A program made the translations under genes and the position numbers. A DNA stretch of 24,691 nucleotides from an uncultured Prevotella sp. GTDB lineage: Bacteria > Bacteroidota > Bacteroidia > Bacteroidales > Bacteroidaceae. The number at the start of each line of letters is the position of its first letter. Positions within the stretch are counted from its first letter, which is position 1. The notes under the pieces were generated by a model. That model made no database searches, had not been told where the DNA came from, and saw only the letters and a list, made by a program, of their open reading frames with translations. Location of the stretch: contig URCI01000045.1 in NCBI GenBank assembly GCA_900546345.1, forward strand, positions 1-24,691. Reading direction: 5' to 3'. Of this stretch, positions 7,579 to 15,745 are shown one piece after another.

Positions 7579-8415
7579 TCAATGTATTTTTTTGAAGAGT
7601 TCGTCAAAACAGCTGAAACTTTGTGGACTGAGTGGAGTGCCGGGATCCTCGATCCAGTAAAGTGGCGTGTCACGATACATCGAGGCGACAAGGGTAAACG
7701 TGCTGGGTGCTCCGATGAGCATGTCGCAATGAGAGAGCAGACAAAGGTCCTCGCCGGGATTGCCATCGGGGAAGCAAACATTCTCCGCCCCTAATACGTC
7801 GATATACAGCTGCCGGTTGAGCTGAGGATCATTGCCACAAATGTAGACCATCGCCCGGCGGTCGGCATTCAAGGTCATTGCCTGCCGGATGATGTTCAGG
7901 TATTGCTCGTCGGTGTAGAGATAGCGGCCGCCTTGCCAAGTGGCATAATCTCCACGACGGATGTGGACACCCAAACGTATCACGGCATCGGCGCCCGACG
8001 AAGCAGGGCCTTCCGCCTCACGCATACGCCGGGTCACAGTGGCTTCGACATCATTGTGGAAAGCAAAGAGGCGGATGATCTCAGGCTTGTATTTCAGGAA
8101 GAGATCATAGAAGCGGACGCCCCACCCCTCGGCCACACAATGGCGATGGCGGAGTAACTGCTGTTCCTGCTGTGTCGTGTCGCCTTCGTGAAAAGGGAAG
8201 GTGACAACGGGCAGCACATGGAGCTTAGCACCGTATTTGCCCATGAGATACCAAACAAGGCTGTGGTGCGGCGTGTCGCAAATGTGGAAATAGCGGTACT
8301 TATAGGCAAAGCGCATGGACAACGTGGCACGATCGTGCTCGCGTCCCCAGGCATAGAGATGGGCATATTGCAGGATGTTGTTGCACATCCGTCCTTTGTC
8401 CCTGACAAATATCAT
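7579..8415 (-). CDS. GT11-like alpha-1,2-fucosyltransferase family protein
   Basis: Probable GT-B type transferase adding fucose or a related sugar to a surface glycan. The 278-residue protein has the family motif GVHIRRGDY (149-157) and an N-terminus MIFVRDKGRMCNNILQYAH that parallels the GT11 opening (KGGLGNQMFQYA), though the GLGNQ part has changed to RMCNN. Later segments VYICGNDPQ, FPDGNPGEDLCLLSHCDMLIGAPSTFT and LYWIEDPG follow the expected GT11 order. Length matches the family (about 280-300). It sits between the LpxL-type acyltransferase (42 nt upstream) and a GT2 gene (37 nt downstream). Donor specificity is inferred only from the motif. Confidence 0.8.
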   Translation of the reverse strand: MIFVRDKGRMCNNILQYAHLYAWGREHDRATLSMRFAYKYRYFHICDTPHHSLVWYLMGKYGAKLHVLPVVTFPFHEGDTTQQEQQLLRHRHCVAEGWGVRFYDLFLKYKPEIIRLFAFHNDVEATVTRRMREAEGPASSGADAVIRLGVHIRRGDYATWQGGRYLYTDEQYLNIIRQAMTLNADRRAMVYICGNDPQLNRQLYIDVLGAENVCFPDGNPGEDLCLLSHCDMLIGAPSTFTLVASMYRDTPLYWIEDPGTPLSPQSFSCFDELFKKIH

Positions 8416-8457
8416 AGGCTGTTGTTTACTGTCTTATTGCTTAAAAGCGGTGAGCCG

Positions 8458-9432
8458 TCAGCTGATTCCCTTCTCGCGCTTAATGACATCGATGGGTCGC
8501 AGATCCACCTTGCCCGTTGCGGCATTGTATCGGATATTAAATTCCTCGCGTGTACGCTTCCATCGGTTGTGACTCCAGAGATAGAGACTGGGCTGCTCAC
8601 GAATGTTGTCTTCGAGCAGGCGGAAGTAAGCGTCGGTGATCTCGAAATCCTTGCTCTTCTTGGGCTCCAGCGTGATAAGCTTCATCTCGCAGGTGTAATA
8701 GCCGCGCCGCGTCCGCCGCATATAGGCATAGAAGCAGGCCTCATTGGTGTGCCTGGCAATGCGCTCGGCACCCGTGAGCACCGGCGTGTCGTGATGGAGA
8801 AAGTCCACCCAGTGATGGATATTGTTCCAGAAGGGCACCTGGTCGGCAATGTAGCCCACGACAATGGCGCGGTGGGTCTTGTCGAAGCCGATGATGCGGC
8901 GCAAGGACTCCATCATCGGGATGCACAGCGCATGGTGACGCTCGCGCGCACGAAGGAAAAGACTGTCGAAATAAGCATTCTCCAACGGATGGTAGATCTC
9001 GCAACACTGCACGTCATCGGCCACCCAGAAAGGCAGTGAAGTCATGTATTCCCAGTTGAAGAGATGACCGAGATAGATGGCAATGCTCTGATTGTTGTCC
9101 AGACACTGCCAGAAACTTTCGGGTGCCGAGATGTGCATACGTCGCTTCAGTTCCTTCTTGCTGATGGTCATCATCTTGATGGTTTCCACCAGATAGTCGC
9201 AGAACTGACGGTAGAAGGCATGCTCCATCTGCCGCAACTCCCGCTCGCTTTTCTCGGGAAAACTCTCACGGAGATTCTTCCAAATCACGCGGTGACGGTA
9301 ATGCACCAGCCGTCCCGCAAGGAGATAGAGCAGGTCAGAGAACACATACAACACGCAGAAAGGCAGCAGGGACAGCAGATACCACAGCCCCGCTACGATG
9401 AGATAAGCTATGTAGCTAAAGAACTTTTTCAT
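8458..9432 (-). CDS. LpxL/HtrB-family lipid A (lysophospholipid) acyltransferase
   Basis: Inner-membrane enzyme that transfers a fatty acyl chain to a lipid A precursor or related lipid. The 324-residue protein begins with a hydrophobic anchor (about 7-41) and the family segment VHYRHRVIWKNLRESFPEKS. The catalytic HX4E is HLFNWE (H123, E128). Later blocks VVGYIADQVPFWNN and RRGYYTCEMKLI match the family, as does SLYLWSHNRWKR near the C-terminus (W-x-H/R-N-RWK). Its ATG overlaps the stop of the sulfatase-like gene as ATGA (9429-9432), so the two are translationally coupled. Placement after an MsbA-type flippase gene supports a role in lipid A maturation; it could instead acylate another surface lipid. 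Confidence 0.92.
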   Translation of the reverse strand: MKKFFSYIAYLIVAGLWYLLSLLPFCVLYVFSDLLYLLAGRLVHYRHRVIWKNLRESFPEKSERELRQMEHAFYRQFCDYLVETIKMMTISKKELKRRMHISAPESFWQCLDNNQSIAIYLGHLFNWEYMTSLPFWVADDVQCCEIYHPLENAYFDSLFLRARERHHALCIPMMESLRRIIGFDKTHRAIVVGYIADQVPFWNNIHHWVDFLHHDTPVLTGAERIARHTNEACFYAYMRRTRRGYYTCEMKLITLEPKKSKDFEITDAYFRLLEDNIREQPSLYLWSHNRWKRTREEFNIRYNAATGKVDLRPIDVIKREKGIS

Positions 9433-11420
9433 GGATGCAGTCTGTCATGGACCATACGATACATATACTGATAGATGATCGCCTTGAGCTCCCGCTCCAT
9501 TTGAGCCTGTTGGGGCACGCGACCAACGAGGTTGTGCTGCATCAGCAGATCGGTGAGCTTGTACATGCCCACGACTTTGTTGCCGTCGAACTGCATGGTA
9601 TAGCCGTGCTTGACATACTGATAGATGCCGTTGAGATAGTTGACGGCATAGGTGTCATCGTCGGGTGTGGAGAGCAGGTTGCAGCCAAAGCTGAGGAAGG
9701 GCTTGTTATAGCCCAAGGCACCGAGCACCGTCGGCAGGATGTCGATCTGCTGGGCAATGGCATTGCGCATGCCGGGCTTGACAAGCTTGGCCGTAGGATC
9801 GTAGACGATGATCGGTGAGCAGAAGCCGCCGATGTCGGTCTGGTATTGCTGGTGGTCACTGAGATTGGTGTGGTCACTGGTCAGCACGAAGATGGTATTC
9901 TTGAACCATGGTTGTTTCTCGGCCTCGCGGAAGAACTTGCCGATGGCCATGTCGGTATAGCGGATGCACTTGTGGATGACAATGCCCTCCTCAGGATACA
10001 CCTTCTTATATTTCTCGGGGATCACATACGGCGTATGGGAGCTCACCGTGAAGCAAGCCGACATAAAGGGCTGCTTCATCGTGCCGAGCTTGGCACACCA
10101 ATATTGCAGGAAAGGCTCGTCCCAAATGCCCCAGTGACCGTCGTACTGCTTGTCACCGCCAAACCGACTGTCCTGGTCGAAGTCCTGACGGCCATAGTAT
10201 TGCTGGAAGCCCACCTTCTTGGAGAAAGCCAGGAAGCCCATCGATCCGCGGTTGGCACCATGGAAGAAGGATGTGGTGTAGCCTTCCTTGTCGAGCAGGC
10301 CGGCCATACTCGTGTAGCTGTTCATTGATGACGGCGTGAGCACAAAGGGCTCCTTGAACATCGGTATGCCGCAGAGCACGGAAGGCATGCCGTCGATGCT
10401 CTTGCGGCCGTTGCAGAATGAATAATACCACACGGCACTCTTCTCGATCAACTTGTCGACATTGGGCGTATAGCCTTTGTACTTTCCGCCAAAATACATC
10501 TTGTTGAGTCCGCCGATATATTCCCGGCCGAAACTTTCCACAATGAGCACTACGACATTTTTGCGCTTCATCGTGTCCGGTGCATTGACGGTTTGCTGAT
10601 TGTGAATCGGCGTGAAGACCTTGCCGGCCTCATCGAGACTGGTATAGTAATTGGGCACTTCAAACACGTCTTTGTTGATCGTACGAATCAGTGAGAAGGG
10701 TGTGTTGAGCACCAAAGCACACTCGGTGGGGCGGTCTACATACTCATTGGCATTGTTGATAGTGATCGGACGGATGCCCGAAGCCCAGCCACCACGGCAG
10801 GCTCCCACGGTCATATAGCCCGTGAAGACCAGCAACACGGTGTAGACACCCGTATATATCAACCGCTGCTTCACGGTGAGCAACTGCTTGGCATCGGTTC
10901 GCGGCATGACGTAGAGCTTCCAGGCAAGCCACACGACTGCGATGGCCAGCAGAAGCAGATACCAGTGACCTAACAGCTCTCCCCAGAAGACATCTCCCAG
11001 GTTGGTCTCATTGCGGAACTCATGGAAGACGCTCGTCGTGGTGCGGCGCAAGGTATAGGGGAAATAGACCGAGTCGCACAGGTTGATGACCAGTGCTATC
11101 GTATTTACCACGATGAACAGCCACTTGCACACCTTGTGATAGACAGGAGTCTCCTTCAGCCAGAGGGGGAAGAGCATCATCAATATGTAGAGAGAATTGG
11201 TGTAGGCTATGGCCGACTTGTCGAAAGGCAGAGAACCGGCAAACAGACTGCACAGATGGCTGAACGTCAGATCCTCTGAAAAGTAGCTGTAGTTTTCCAA
11301 CAGAAATTCCACTCGGGCGATGAAGTACATGCCCAAAGCTATCAGCAGATTCAGTAACAAGGCTACAAACGGACCTATCCATCTGCATGAGCTTATCTTA
11401 GAATTGTGAAATCTTACCAT
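9429..11420 (-). CDS. LtaS-like membrane sulfatase-family protein (phosphoglycerol/phosphoethanolamine transferase type)
   Basis: An inner-membrane enzyme with about five N-terminal helices (roughly 15-37, 72-90, 98-116, 148-168, 188-206) and a periplasmic alkaline-phosphatase-fold domain (about 285-620). The metal and active-site residues expected for the LtaS/OpgB group are visible: E295 in VESFGREY, the nucleophile position S341 in GRKSIDGMPS (LtaS has Thr), H462 in SSHTPY and D516/H517 in SDHTN. Length 663 fits. Such enzymes decorate or polymerise glycans and lipids with phosphoglycerol or phosphoethanolamine. Its position between msbA and an LpxL-type gene suggests lipid A or outer-leaflet glycolipid modification. 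The donor and acceptor are not known. It begins 22 nt after the msbA stop. Confidence 0.88.
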   Translation of the reverse strand: MVRFHNSKISSCRWIGPFVALLLNLLIALGMYFIARVEFLLENYSYFSEDLTFSHLCSLFAGSLPFDKSAIAYTNSLYILMMLFPLWLKETPVYHKVCKWLFIVVNTIALVINLCDSVYFPYTLRRTTTSVFHEFRNETNLGDVFWGELLGHWYLLLLAIAVVWLAWKLYVMPRTDAKQLLTVKQRLIYTGVYTVLLVFTGYMTVGACRGGWASGIRPITINNANEYVDRPTECALVLNTPFSLIRTINKDVFEVPNYYTSLDEAGKVFTPIHNQQTVNAPDTMKRKNVVVLIVESFGREYIGGLNKMYFGGKYKGYTPNVDKLIEKSAVWYYSFCNGRKSIDGMPSVLCGIPMFKEPFVLTPSSMNSYTSMAGLLDKEGYTTSFFHGANRGSMGFLAFSKKVGFQQYYGRQDFDQDSRFGGDKQYDGHWGIWDEPFLQYWCAKLGTMKQPFMSACFTVSSHTPYVIPEKYKKVYPEEGIVIHKCIRYTDMAIGKFFREAEKQPWFKNTIFVLTSDHTNLSDHQQYQTDIGGFCSPIIVYDPTAKLVKPGMRNAIAQQIDILPTVLGALGYNKPFLSFGCNLLSTPDDDTYAVNYLNGIYQYVKHGYTMQFDGNKVVGMYKLTDLLMQHNLVGRVPQQAQMERELKAIIYQYMYRMVHDRLHP

Positions 11421-11442
11421 AGAACTTATATTTTATAACTTT

Positions 11443-13299
11443 TCAACTTTGCATGTCGTGAAGCTTATGATAATAACCATCATTTTTCATAAGCTCGTCA
11501 TGGGTACCGCTCTCTACGATCTCTCCCTCATGGATGACGTAGATCATATCGGCGTTTTTGATGGTTGACAGACGGTGAGCAATGGCGACGGTGGTACGTG
11601 TCTTCATCAGTTTGAAAAGCGCATCCTGCACCAAACGCTCGCTCTCGGTGTCAAGGGCTGAGGTAGCCTCATCAAGAATAAGGATAGGAGGATTCTTCAA
11701 GATGGCGCGTGCGATACTGATACGCTGGCGCTGACCACCGGACAGGCGTCCGCCCCGGTCACCGATGTTGGTGTCGAAGCCATGTTCCGACTCCATGATG
11801 AAGTCATAAGCATTGGCGATCTTCGCCGCCCTGATAACGTCTTCCTTGCTGGCGTTGTCTACGCCGAACGTGATATTATTATAAAAGGTGTCGTTGAAGA
11901 GGATGGCCTCCTGGTTGACATTGCCGATGAGCTCACGAAGATCGTGAATACCCAGGTCCTTGACATTGATGCCATCGATGAGCACCTCGCCTTCCTGCAC
12001 ATCATAATATCGGGGAATGAGGTCGACGAGCGTCGATTTTCCGCCACCGCTTTGCCCGACGAGCGCAATCGTCTTGCCTTTGGGAATCGTCAGGTTGATA
12101 TGCCTGAGCACCCAGTGCGGCTCGCCCTTGTCATCAGTATTGTAAGCAAACCCGACATTACGGAACTCGATGTCATGCTCAAAGCTATGGATGTGTACAG
12201 GATTCTTGCTTTCCTTGATCTCCACCTCAGCCTTGAGAATCTTGTCGACACGTTCCATCGAGGCAAGTCCCTTAGGGATATTGTATCCTGCCTTGGAAAA
12301 CTCTTTCAACGGATTGATAATCGAGTAGAGCATCACAAGGTAATAGATGAACTTTGGTCCGCTGAGCGTGTGGTTGTTGAGCACAAGGATGCCACCGACC
12401 CAAAGCACGATGATAATCATCACCGTACCGAGGAACTCGCTCATCGGATGGGCCAGTTGCTGCCGGATGTTCACGCGCATGATGTCATTGCGGTAGCTGC
12501 TGTTGATGCGGTCAAAGCGCCGGTTCATCTTTTCTTCTGCGCAGAAGGCCTTAATGATGCGCAGTCCGCCCAAGGTCTCTTCTACTTGGCTCATCGTGTC
12601 ACTCCAGAGTCCCTGAGCCGTCATGCTGCGCGCCTTGAGCTTACGGCCTACAAAGCCCATGAACCAACCGAAGATCGGCACAAAGACTATGGTGAAAAGG
12701 GTGAGCTGCCACGAGACGATGAGCAAGGCCGTGAAGTAGGCAACGATCAAGATTGGGTTTTTGAACAGCATATCCAAGCTGGCCATGATGCTGTTCTCGA
12801 TTTCCTGCACGTCACCGCTCATGCGTGCGATGATGTCACCCTTGCGTTCTTCCGAGAAGAAACCAAGGTGGAGAGAGGTGATCTTGCAGTAGAGCTGGTT
12901 ACGAATGTCGCGTACGACACCGGTGCGGATGGGGATGACCGTCGCTGAGGAAAGGAAGTAGGCACCGGTCTTCAATGCGGTCATAAATGCCAACAACAGT
13001 CCGATGGCCAGCAGCGTGTTGGCCGCGCCATAGTCAGCAATAAACTGCTCGATATAATAATAGGCGTTGTTGGTAAGCATATTGGTCAGCTCAGACACCG
13101 AGTGCACGCTGTCCCAGCTGATCAGACTTGTCACCCGCTTGACATCCGACGTCTTGAACAGGATTTGCAAGATAGGGATGAGTGTCATAAACGAGAAGAT
13201 GTTCAATATCGCAGAAAGGATATTGAACACGATGCTCAGCACCAGATACTTCTTGTAGGGCGGCACGAAGCGCCGCAAAACTTGCAGGAATTCTTTCAT
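11443..13299 (-). CDS. msbA: MsbA-type lipid A/lipid export ABC transporter
   Basis: Half-transporter with fused membrane and ATPase domains that flips lipid A-core or a related lipid across the inner membrane as a homodimer. Of 618 residues, about 20-355 form six helices (one long extracytoplasmic loop near 55-95), and 375-618 the nucleotide-binding domain: Walker A GQSGGGKST (415-423), signature LSGGQ (519-523), Walker B ILILDE (539-544) and H-loop IAHRLS (H575). The domain order and lipid-exporter type motifs (ITSLHLGFFSEERKGDIIARMSGDV) match MsbA. The neighbours, an LtaS-like enzyme, an LpxL acyltransferase and glycosyltransferases, support the lipid A role. No promoter is seen in the 72 nt behind miaB, so it is probably co-transcribed. 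Other lipid or peptide exporters share these motifs. Confidence 0.9.
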   Translation of the reverse strand: MKEFLQVLRRFVPPYKKYLVLSIVFNILSAILNIFSFMTLIPILQILFKTSDVKRVTSLISWDSVHSVSELTNMLTNNAYYYIEQFIADYGAANTLLAIGLLLAFMTALKTGAYFLSSATVIPIRTGVVRDIRNQLYCKITSLHLGFFSEERKGDIIARMSGDVQEIENSIMASLDMLFKNPILIVAYFTALLIVSWQLTLFTIVFVPIFGWFMGFVGRKLKARSMTAQGLWSDTMSQVEETLGGLRIIKAFCAEEKMNRRFDRINSSYRNDIMRVNIRQQLAHPMSEFLGTVMIIIVLWVGGILVLNNHTLSGPKFIYYLVMLYSIINPLKEFSKAGYNIPKGLASMERVDKILKAEVEIKESKNPVHIHSFEHDIEFRNVGFAYNTDDKGEPHWVLRHINLTIPKGKTIALVGQSGGGKSTLVDLIPRYYDVQEGEVLIDGINVKDLGIHDLRELIGNVNQEAILFNDTFYNNITFGVDNASKEDVIRAAKIANAYDFIMESEHGFDTNIGDRGGRLSGGQRQRISIARAILKNPPILILDEATSALDTESERLVQDALFKLMKTRTTVAIAHRLSTIKNADMIYVIHEGEIVESGTHDELMKNDGYYHKLHDMQS

Positions 13300-13371
13300 A
13301 AACAGTATTTTGCTTCTTTGTCCCTGTCGTACCCGTCCTACAGGACTTGGGGACTGATGACCCTACACTTA

Positions 13372-14775
13372 TTATTCGTTGACGACCTCACCGAAGAGCG
13401 TGGCTGAGGAGGAGCCTGTGATGCGTGCCATGACACGTTCTCCCGGATGATGATTTCCACGCGCGATGACGACCGCCTTGTTTTGCGGTGTGCGTCCCAT
13501 GAGTTGATCGTGGGAGCGTTTGGCGTATCGTTCCAGCAGCACCTCGAACGTCTTACCCTCATCGAGCTTGTTACGCTCGGCCGAGATCTCGGTCTGCAGG
13601 GCGATGAGCGCATTGAGACGACGGATCTTCTCTTCCTCCGGCACATTGTCGGGCAAGTGCTTGGCGGCATAGGTTCCAGGCCGCTCACTGTATTTAAACA
13701 TAAAGGCGGAGTCGTAACCGACCTCTCGCACAAGACTCATGGTTTGTTGGAAGTCCTCTTCACTCTCGTCGTGATAACCGACAAAGATGTCTGTTGTGAT
13801 GCCACAGTCAGGGATGATGCGTCGAATGGCAGCTACTTTGTCGAGATATTGCTGGCGCGTATACTTGCGGTTCATGAGCCTCAACACCTTATCGCTGCCG
13901 CTTTGTGCCGGGAAATGGATATGGTTGCAGAGGTTGGGCTCATCGGCGATAGCGTGAAGGATGTCCTCGGTCATGTCTTCAGGATTGGACGTGGTGAAGC
14001 GCACGCGCATGTCGGGCACGCTCTGGGCAACACGACGCAAGAGTTCGGCAAAGGAGCACACATGCAGCTCCGTGCCGTCAGCCTCATTGATGATAATGCC
14101 GTTTTCGGGACGCTGGCCATTGGGCAGCAGTCCATAGCTGTTGACATTCTGTCCGAGCAGGGTGACTTCCTTGAATCCTTTGTCGTGGAGGTCACGCACT
14201 TCGCGCAAGATGCTCTCCACGTCGCGTGAACGTTCACGTCCACGGGTGTAGGGTACGATACAATAATGGCAGAAGTTGTTGCATCCGCGCATGATACTCA
14301 CAAAGCCGCTCACCTTTGCCGGTCCTACGCGCAAAGGCAAGACATCGCGATAGGTCTCCGTGGTGGAGAGCTGGACATCCACGGCGGGCTGCCCGACTTC
14401 TACGGCGGTTACCATCTCCGGCAAATGGAGATAGCTGTCAGGCCCACAAACGAGATTGGCATGATGATTCTCGATCAGGTCGTTCTTCACGCGCTCGGCC
14501 ATGCAGCCGAGCACGCCGAGGATCGGCTTGGGACATGACGCAGTCGGATTGTCGTGGGCATGACGGCGCTGCTGGGCAAAAAGCGTGTCGAGACGATGAT
14601 AGATCTTGTTCTCGGCATTCTCGCGTACCGAACAGGTATTGAGAAACACCGCGTCGGCATCTTCCTCGTTGTCAGTGGGTTCGTAACCTGCCATTTGCAT
14701 GACGGAAGCAACGACTTCAGAGTCGGCCACATTCATCTGGCATCCGTAAGTCTCAATATATAGTTTCTTACTCAT
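13372..14775 (-). CDS. miaB: tRNA-2-methylthio-N6-dimethylallyladenosine synthase MiaB
   Basis: Radical SAM enzyme that adds the 2-methylthio group to N6-isopentenyl-A37 of tRNAs. The 467-residue protein starts MSKKLYIETYGCQMN; the N-terminal auxiliary-cluster cysteines are C12 (YGCQMN), C48 (NTCSVRE) and C91 (LGCMAER). The SAM cluster motif CxxxCxxC is C165, C169, C172 in RGCNNFCHYCIVPYTRGRE. A TRAM domain occupies about 398-462. The start at 14775 gives the canonical N-terminus; longer frames read into the promoter. It is preceded by the best promoter of the minus-strand block (14803-14834) and followed after 72 nt by msbA without another visible promoter, so it heads the envelope operon. 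Confidence 0.97.
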   Translation of the reverse strand: MSKKLYIETYGCQMNVADSEVVASVMQMAGYEPTDNEEDADAVFLNTCSVRENAENKIYHRLDTLFAQQRRHAHDNPTASCPKPILGVLGCMAERVKNDLIENHHANLVCGPDSYLHLPEMVTAVEVGQPAVDVQLSTTETYRDVLPLRVGPAKVSGFVSIMRGCNNFCHYCIVPYTRGRERSRDVESILREVRDLHDKGFKEVTLLGQNVNSYGLLPNGQRPENGIIINEADGTELHVCSFAELLRRVAQSVPDMRVRFTTSNPEDMTEDILHAIADEPNLCNHIHFPAQSGSDKVLRLMNRKYTRQQYLDKVAAIRRIIPDCGITTDIFVGYHDESEEDFQQTMSLVREVGYDSAFMFKYSERPGTYAAKHLPDNVPEEEKIRRLNALIALQTEISAERNKLDEGKTFEVLLERYAKRSHDQLMGRTPQNKAVVIARGNHHPGERVMARITGSSSATLFGEVVNE

Positions 14776-14802
14776 TCTGTATATGCGTGTATAATAAGAC
14801 TG

Positions 14803-14834
14803 CAAAGTTACGAATAATTCCGCTGATATACAAA
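14803..14834 (-). promoter_or_regulatory. Consensus promoter for miaB and the envelope operon
   Basis: On the minus strand TTTG (14834-14831), a 20-nt spacer and TAACTTTG (14810-14803) match the Bacteroidetes consensus completely. The ATG follows 27 nt after the -7 box. Confidence 0.8.
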
Positions 14835-14885
14835 ACTTTAGTAGAGGTAACGAAGGGTTTAGCAAGAAATTATGCCGAAACGATA

Positions 14886-15593
14886 TCAGAACGTCACACC
14901 GACATTGAGGTTGAGACAGCCTGTGCGCGTATCCTCGAAGTCGTAGTGCCCGATGTTGGCCAGACCGATATCATAGCTCAATCCGAGATAGAGCATCTGG
15001 AAGCTGGCCCCACAGCCAATCCTCAGTCCACCGTCAAAGCGCTTGAAGCTGGCCTGGTCATCACTGAAACTGGAGTAAGCCTCGCGGTTGCCATAGTCCT
15101 TGATCTTGCCGCCGACGCCCACAGCCAGATAACCACCGGCAAAAGGCTCCACAGAGATGTCGGGTGTGGCCTGATATTTATATTTCAACAGCAACGGCAA
15201 TTCGAGGTATTCCAAGCGGTAGGTGAACTTATTGCCATTGTATTTTCCCTTGCCACCCTTCTCGACATAAGATAGTCCCGTCTCAAAAAACAAGGGAGCT
15301 GCACTGGTGAGCTGAGTGCCGACAACCGCACCGATGTCCAGTCCCGTGCGTGCGTCACTGCCGTCAAGAACGGCTGCATCGGAGTTGACCGTAGCCACCG
15401 CCATGCCCAGGCGAAAGCCGAAGTAGACATTGTTGCCGTAGCCATAGACCGTGCGGCCATTGTTGTATCCCCCATGCTGACGGTAATAGTCGGCACGCTT
15501 GCTGGGCGGGATCGGACGCCCGTCGGGATAATACTGAGCAGCAGCAGGAAGCGTGAGCAACACGGCAAAGGCCAGAAACAGAATCTTTTTCAT
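14886..15593 (-). CDS. Outer-membrane beta-barrel protein (porin-like, PorT/OMP_b-brl type)
   Basis: A small outer-membrane barrel of 235 residues. The signal peptide MKKILFLAFAVLLTLPAAA ends at residue 19, leaving Gln20 (QYYPDGR) as the mature first residue. After a Tyr/Gly-rich linker (about 28-52) come alternating amphipathic strands with small and aromatic residues: VYFGFRLGMAVA, LFFETGLSYVEKG, YRLEYLELPLLLKYKY, SVEPFAGGYLAVGVGG, GCGASFQMLYLGLSYDIGL, and a last strand ending LNLNVGVTF with the C-terminal Phe favoured by barrel assembly. ATG 15593 is preferred over 15602 because GGAAAAA lies just before it. It is a single gene downstream of the sirtuin with its own -7 box. The transported substrate, if any, is unknown. 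Confidence 0.88.
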   Translation of the reverse strand: MKKILFLAFAVLLTLPAAAQYYPDGRPIPPSKRADYYRQHGGYNNGRTVYGYGNNVYFGFRLGMAVATVNSDAAVLDGSDARTGLDIGAVVGTQLTSAAPLFFETGLSYVEKGGKGKYNGNKFTYRLEYLELPLLLKYKYQATPDISVEPFAGGYLAVGVGGKIKDYGNREAYSSFSDDQASFKRFDGGLRIGCGASFQMLYLGLSYDIGLANIGHYDFEDTRTGCLNLNVGVTF

Positions 15594-15658
15594 TTTTTCC
15601 ATATGACAATACGATAAATCAACAGGTCCCGAAAGAAAGACCTTGGTAAAGAACATGG

Positions 15659-15666
15659 CAAAGATA
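15659..15666 (-). promoter_or_regulatory. Promoter -7 element for the beta-barrel gene
   Basis: TATCTTTG on the minus strand, 65 nt before ATG 15593, fits TAnnTTTG. No good -33 element is present. It lies just downstream of the putative sirtuin terminator. Confidence 0.5.
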
Positions 15667-15690
15667 GTGTATGATATGGACAATTGCCGA

Positions 15691-15724
15691 GGGGAAATGC
15701 CTATTTTTCAATAGGACTTTCCCC
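15691..15724 (-). terminator. Hairpin terminator after the sirtuin gene
   Basis: Outer arms GGGGAAA/TTTCCCC (7 bp), a 2x2 internal loop and inner arms CCTATT/AATAGG (6 bp) around a 4-nt loop. It lies 21 nt after the sirtuin stop and before the next promoter. A T-run follows only on the plus strand, so orientation is inferred from gene position. Confidence 0.5.
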
Positions 15725-15745
15725 TTTTTCTGTGTCAGGCCCCGA

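Noticed and set aside
8188..9039. Plus-strand open frame of 283 codons
   Set aside because: Shadow of the GT11-like and acyltransferase genes, which both show catalytic motifs.
11782..12948. Plus-strand open frame of 388 codons
   Set aside because: Complement of msbA; long because of the codon bias of the real gene, with no domain of its own.
13300..13371. Promoter or terminator between miaB and msbA
   Set aside because: Only a 5-bp stem (GTCCT/AGGAC) with a 2-nt loop and no T-run is present, and no TAnnTTTG motif is seen.
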